This document shows, piece by piece, positions 58,326-60,338 of a stretch of 60,338 nt of DNA. This DNA is from Nitrospira sp. (GTDB lineage Bacteria > Nitrospirota > Nitrospiria > Nitrospirales > Nitrospiraceae). The position numbers and the translations under genes are program-made. Below the pieces are notes generated by a model. The model had not been told where the DNA came from. It did not search any database and worked only from the letters and a program-made list of their open reading frames with translations. The stretch lies in the NCBI GenBank assembly GCA_020853775.1, contig JADYYH010000111.1:1-60338 (forward strand). The letters are read 5' to 3'. Every line of letters starts with the position of its first letter. Within the stretch, counting starts at the first letter, position 1.

Positions 58326-58592
58326 ATGATTAAGAACAACCTCAAAGAGTGGCGAGCCCGCCAAGCTCAACGCGGCATTTCTAAGGCTGCCCTCGCCCGC
58401 AGGATTCGGGTGAACCGTTCCTATGTCACAAAACTGGAGCAGGGAAAGGCAGTCCCGAGTCTGCAGGTCGCCCTGCAACTCGCTGAGTATTTCGGCTGCA
58501 CCGTGGATGAACTCTTTCAGTTACAGACCGAAACGACCGTCGAACTTTGCCGTACCGATATGTTGCCCAATGGGCATTCACATGAAGATTGA
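58326..58592 (+). CDS. XRE-family regulator (rightward arm)
   Basis: An 88-residue HTH_3 protein: LKEWRARQAQRGISKAALAR, then RIRVNRSYVTKLEQGKAVPS with the recognition helix, and LQLAEYFGCTVDELFQL. It is Cro-like in size. GGAGG sits 6 nt before ATG 58326. It faces away from the other XRE gene across a 106-bp operator region. Confidence 0.88.
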   Translation: MIKNNLKEWRARQAQRGISKAALARRIRVNRSYVTKLEQGKAVPSLQVALQLAEYFGCTVDELFQLQTETTVELCRTDMLPNGHSHED

Positions 58593-58776
58593 AATTCATT
58601 TCGTCCCAGTCGATCCGCAGGCACGTGTAGAACGCACCGACTTGCTGCGGTCGCTTCTACTCCAGGGCGCGCGACGACTCGCCACAAGTCCTGTCGATCT
58701 TCCTATGAACTGCACGGAGCCACCTGCATCGGCTCTCACGTCCCAACCCATGCCTCGGGAGTCTTTTCATGTCTGA
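58582..58776 (+). CDS. Short protein of unknown function, overlapping XRE and Rep-like genes
   Basis: A 64-residue frame, MKIEIHFVPVDPQARVERTD onward, overlapping the XRE gene end by 11 bases and the next gene start by 8. I see no family. Tight overlap on both sides in one strand suggests it is a true translated part of the element, but codon evidence is thin. ATG 58570 is an alternative start. Confidence 0.5.
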   Translation: MKIEIHFVPVDPQARVERTDLLRSLLLQGARRLATSPVDLPMNCTEPPASALTSQPMPRESFHV

Positions 58777-59515
58777 AGCCTACCCCTCCAGGTTCGAATC
58801 ACGTCCGCAAGCTCCGCGGTCCGGTGGTCGCCCTGTCAGACCGGAATGGTCGCGCAAACAAAAGCGTGGGTATCAACGGGTCCGTTCGCTCCTATGGTTT
58901 TGGGAAGCCCATCACTTCCAAGTGTTATGGGTCACCCTTTCCACGGCAGAGGGCGGTCAGGCCGACAAGCTGACCTATCACCACAAACAATTACGCCAGC
59001 GGATCGAACGGCAGCTCGGCTATCGAGGATTGGAGTACTACCAGGTTCGCACGGAAGAAGGTCACGGCGTGCTCCATATCTTCTGGGCTTGGCGAGTCCC
59101 GGATGGCGAGCGTCCTCGTCGGTTTTGGATCTCGCAGGAATGGCTCTCGGCGCAATGGGAAGCCCTCCACGGGGCTCCGGTGGTCTGGATCAAGGCTTAC
59201 AAGCCGGGGCATCGCTCCCGGAACCGCCTCAGCCGGTATGTCATCAGCCAATATGTCCAGGACCAATCGGGCTACGTGAATATGTGCTGGTCTTGGAAAC
59301 GGTCTCTCGGCTTTCCCATGAGTGCCTTATGGGAAGAGATGCGCAATCAATGGTCCAGCCGGAACGTGTTTCGTCGAATTCGAGGAGAGATCGAGATTCC
59401 CCGCGTCGTTCTCTTCAAAACCTGGGAAGACCTGCTCGCCGGGCATGCCATCTGGTTCAACGGATTCATTCTGCAACTGGTCCTGGGTAAAGGCCTCATC
59501 TGTGAGAAGCCATGA
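58769..59515 (+). CDS. Rep-like protein of the mobile element (tentative)
   Basis: A 248-residue basic protein rich in Trp and Arg. It has VLWVTLST (52-59) in the place of Rep motif I, GHGVLHIFW (H99, H103) in the place of the HUH motif and SRYVISQYVQDQ (Y157, Y162) in the place of the Tyr motif of rolling-circle initiators, with WSWKRSLGFP after it as seen in inovirus-type Reps. The HUH is incomplete (only one His in the core) and no Lys follows the Tyr, so catalysis is doubtful. I can support DNA-handling only weakly; no firm family call. Confidence 0.5.
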   Translation: MSEAYPSRFESRPQAPRSGGRPVRPEWSRKQKRGYQRVRSLLWFWEAHHFQVLWVTLSTAEGGQADKLTYHHKQLRQRIERQLGYRGLEYYQVRTEEGHGVLHIFWAWRVPDGERPRRFWISQEWLSAQWEALHGAPVVWIKAYKPGHRSRNRLSRYVISQYVQDQSGYVNMCWSWKRSLGFPMSALWEEMRNQWSSRNVFRRIRGEIEIPRVVLFKTWEDLLAGHAIWFNGFILQLVLGKGLICEKP

Positions 59516-59763
59516 GCCATAACACCTGTGTGCGAAAAGTTGAGTCTCTGTTTGGTCAGACCTGCTGCGGACGGCCTGGCCTGATCTATGATCGAGCCCG
59601 AAAGGGCTGGCTCTGCGCTGAACACAGTCAAGAACGCTTGTGCGAGTTCTGTCAGGCCGATTGGGTGTGGGGCCGCATTTGCTACCAAGCAGAAGGCGTG
59701 ACCCAAGAAATTCTGCTCTGCTCTGCCTGCGCTGGCCTCACCTTCCGCAAATCCCGTTACTAA
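59512..59763 (+). CDS. Cysteine-rich small protein, possible zinc finger
   Basis: An 83-residue protein with nine Cys: C6, C18, C19, C35, C44, C47, C57, C70 and C73, arranged as ERLCEFCQADW and LLCSACAGLTF pairs that fit treble-clef or ribbon zinc sites. It overlaps the Rep-like gene by 4 bases (ATGA), so the two are coupled. Family not recognised; a Rep accessory or DNA-binding role is a guess. Confidence 0.65.
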   Translation: MSHNTCVRKVESLFGQTCCGRPGLIYDRARKGWLCAEHSQERLCEFCQADWVWGRICYQAEGVTQEILLCSACAGLTFRKSRY

Positions 59764-60338
59764 CCTCTCGGTTTCCCTTACAACCAATCCATACCACCCT
59801 GTCACCCTGCTGGCCTCCAGGGGTGAGAGGGAAGTGTCAGAACGGCAGTTATCAAATGATGACGGCGATGCGCTAGCTTGGCCGTCCCCTTGGAAAGGCT
59901 TGGGCATCCTTATGGGAAGGACAGGGACTTACAGGACCACGGCGATTAATCGAAGAAGAACCCAACCCCACGAAGGCCCGCCGGCCGTTCCGGGTCACGC
60001 GGACCGGACGGCCGGGGGGCTCGGGGGCGCAGCCCCCGCTTCACTTGATTCATATGGTCATAATAGAACGACACTGTCTCTTTCGATTTCATCAGGCCAA
60101 TGTCCCCACTTCAGTCATATTCGCGGCTTTGAGTTTGGATGAATCGAGAGATTGCCTTTTCTCAAATTAAAGATTGGCCTCACCAGCTCTCTGGTTGGAT
60201 TTCTTCAGGTGACTTCGGGCATTCAGAGGGTGGTGATTCATTACCCCTACTGTTTTTATCAATCCTTGACGGATCTCAGTACTAGATAGTGTAGTCACGA
60301 GATATGGAGCCAAAGGGCAAGGCAACGGATTTGGACGG
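59764..60338. other. Non-coding hairpin-rich right end
   Basis: 575 bp without a convincing gene. It holds two GC-rich hairpins (59981-60015 and 60022-60038). A 48-codon frame at 60139-60285 and a GTG-started 102-codon frame at 59834 have no supporting signal. No repeat of the tRNA-Asn 3' end, which would mark the far attachment site, was seen. Confidence 0.5.
59981..60038. repeat. Two adjacent strong hairpins
   Basis: CCGGCCGT (59981-59988) pairs with ACGGCCGG (60008-60015), with further inner pairing TCCGG/CCGGA. Seven bases later CGGGGGC and GCCCCCG (60022-60038) form a 7-bp stem with a 3-nt loop. They lie 220 bp downstream of the Rep-like and Cys-rich genes. Confidence 0.6.

Noticed and set aside
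58785-58800. Second copy of the tRNA T-arm (GGTTCGAATC) as far attachment site
   Set aside because: Only about ten bases resemble the T arm and the flanks do not match tRNA-Asn; it lies inside the Rep-like gene.
59834-60142. GTG-started 102-codon frame at the right end
   Set aside because: It reads straight through the two GC-rich hairpins, has a poor ribosome site and no family resemblance.

Overview
The window looks like a piece of a Nitrospira-type chromosome (phylum Nitrospirota). The grounds are a fairly GC-rich Gram-negative gene set (MreBCD/PBP2/RodA, a porin, lipoproteins), a five-gene ferredoxin-dependent 2-oxoacid oxidoreductase operon of the kind used in the reductive TCA cycle, many long co-directional housekeeping operons, and a leucine T-box. 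Genus assignment is inference from gene content and protein style, not from a search.

Left end (1-2.2 kb): remains of insertion sequences. There is the start of an IS110-type transposase cut by the window edge, a 3' fragment of an IS30-type transposase, an AraC-type HTH gene and a badly decayed IS630-type transposase. Next (2.2-9 kb, minus strand) come two complementary bacterioferritin genes, topA, dprA and rng. From 8.9 to 15 kb lies the cell-shape cluster (RDD protein-mreB-mreC-mreD-mrdA-rodA), followed on the plus strand by a PpiD-like chaperone stub.

15.7-29 kb (minus strand) is a long amino-acid and phospholipid block. In transcription order it runs ilvB-ilvN-ilvC-psd-pssA, a leucine-specific T-box riboswitch with a nested palindromic leader, leuA-cupin-leuB-NHL protein-asd-DUF2905-spoIID-like-queA. 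Between 29.2 and 33.4 kb are a glutaredoxin-like gene that runs into the 3' end of the RNase P RNA gene, an outer-membrane porin, an M48 lipoprotein peptidase and RNase HIII. From 33.4 to 50 kb (minus strand) lie rho, rpmE, prfA, prmC, murA, a his operon (hisG-D-B-H-lipoprotein-A-F-IE) ending in a HIT protein, then dnaG, rpoD, a tRNA with anticodon CAU, and a zinc-ribbon coiled-coil protein.

50-55.3 kb (plus strand) has two small conserved genes and a five-gene 2-oxoacid:ferredoxin oxidoreductase operon behind a near-consensus sigma70 promoter and ending at a strong terminator. At tRNA-Asn (55.7 kb) an integrative element begins and runs to the right edge. It carries a serine recombinase whose stop codon lies in the tRNA anticodon loop, an ImmA/IrrE-type protease, two divergent XRE regulators around a lambda-like double-promoter switch, a protein with faint rolling-circle-Rep features, a cysteine-rich small protein and a hairpin-rich non-coding end. 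This element, and especially its switch and Rep-like gene, is the least ordinary part of the window.
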